Below, piece after piece: positions 12,654 to 12,823 of a DNA stretch of 12,823 bases. The notes beneath the pieces are model-generated. The model was not told the DNA's origin, did not search any database, and was given only the letters and a program-made list of their open reading frames with translations. Position 1 is the first letter of the stretch, and the number at the start of each line of letters is the position of its first letter. The DNA comes from Verrucomicrobiales bacterium (GTDB lineage Bacteria; Verrucomicrobiota; Verrucomicrobiia; Verrucomicrobiales; DEV007): assembly GCA_021648365.1 (NCBI GenBank), contig JAKISY010000119.1, positions 1-12,823 of the forward strand, written 5' to 3'. A program made the translations under genes and the position numbers.

Positions 12654-12823
12654 CTAATTTTCTTGTGGATCGATTTTGGTAGGAGCGAGGACGCTCTCTA
12701 GATCAAATTGTTCTTTTACCTGCTCCAGTTCATTGTTGGTTTGAGCGAAGCGGTCAGAGATGACGCCGAGGAATCGCCATAGCAGTTTGACTGCGAGCTG
12801 ATGCTCTTGGCGCAGGATTTCAA
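12654..12823 (-). CDS. 3' end of an unidentified minus-strand gene, helical C-terminus
   Basis: The minus-strand frame is open from the window edge to TAG at 12654-12656, giving 55 codons: EILRQEHQLAVKLLWRFLGV, then ISDRFAQTNNELEQVKEQFD, then LESVLAPTKIDPQEN. The first 40 residues are amphipathic and charged, suggesting helices or a coiled coil. I do not recognise the family. The end of the gene contains a small hairpin (GAGCG-AGGA-CGCTC, 12683-12696) resembling REP sequence, which may have altered the last residues. The broken PQQ gene begins 8 bases downstream on the same strand, supporting a shared transcript. The upstream part of the gene lies outside the window. Confidence 0.6.
   Translation of the reverse strand, partial: EILRQEHQLAVKLLWRFLGVISDRFAQTNNELEQVKEQFDLESVLAPTKIDPQEN

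Overview
The window looks like a piece of a Verrucomicrobia-type chromosome (Opitutae/Puniceicoccales-like is my best guess). This is inferred from the mix of a DUF1080-family fragment, a PQQ-propeller secretory protein fragment, little use of Shine-Dalgarno sites, GC content that looks moderate by eye, and many short dispersed repeats between genes. No rRNA or tRNA gene and no CRISPR array is visible, so the taxonomic call rests on gene content only.

Layout, left to right. (1) 1-1249: the 3' part of an exported or surface-type protein I cannot name. (2) 1352-3526: gatC and gatA of the tRNA-dependent amidotransferase, split by a 465 bp spacer holding three different short repeat elements. gatB is not here. 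(3) 3527-4469: a REP-associated tyrosine transposase (RAYT) on the minus strand, flanked by direct copies of a hairpin-rich repeat, that is, a REP/RAYT locus. (4) 4470-5781: two small exported proteins of unknown function on the plus strand, probably one operon. (5) 5814-6544: a decayed stretch with a MITE-like element (19 bp perfect terminal inverted repeats, nested inverted repeat inside), the 3' stump of a DUF1080 gene, and a truncated HdeD-like membrane protein whose stop overlaps that stump.

(6) 6735-11383 is the main functional unit: three plus-strand genes with gaps of 4 and 1 bp. They encode a receiver-class III adenylate cyclase, a Cache-HAMP hybrid histidine kinase, and a receiver fused to a Schlafen AlbA_2 domain. 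The two stand-alone receivers are close paralogues (about 88 of 127 aligned residues identical by hand count). The simplest reading is that one membrane kinase senses an extracytoplasmic ligand and drives two outputs: cAMP synthesis and an AlbA_2 effector. A very strong hairpin follows at 11489.

(7) 11590-12823: a second decayed region. It holds a ParE-like toxin remnant with one internal stop, joined in frame to a scrap of tyrosine recombinase; related direct repeats on both sides; a broken PQQ-repeat gene on the minus strand; and the 3' end of a further minus-strand gene running off the window. The intact core genes are therefore separated by mobile-element debris and repeats, and the most novel coding content is the cyclase/kinase/AlbA_2 cassette.
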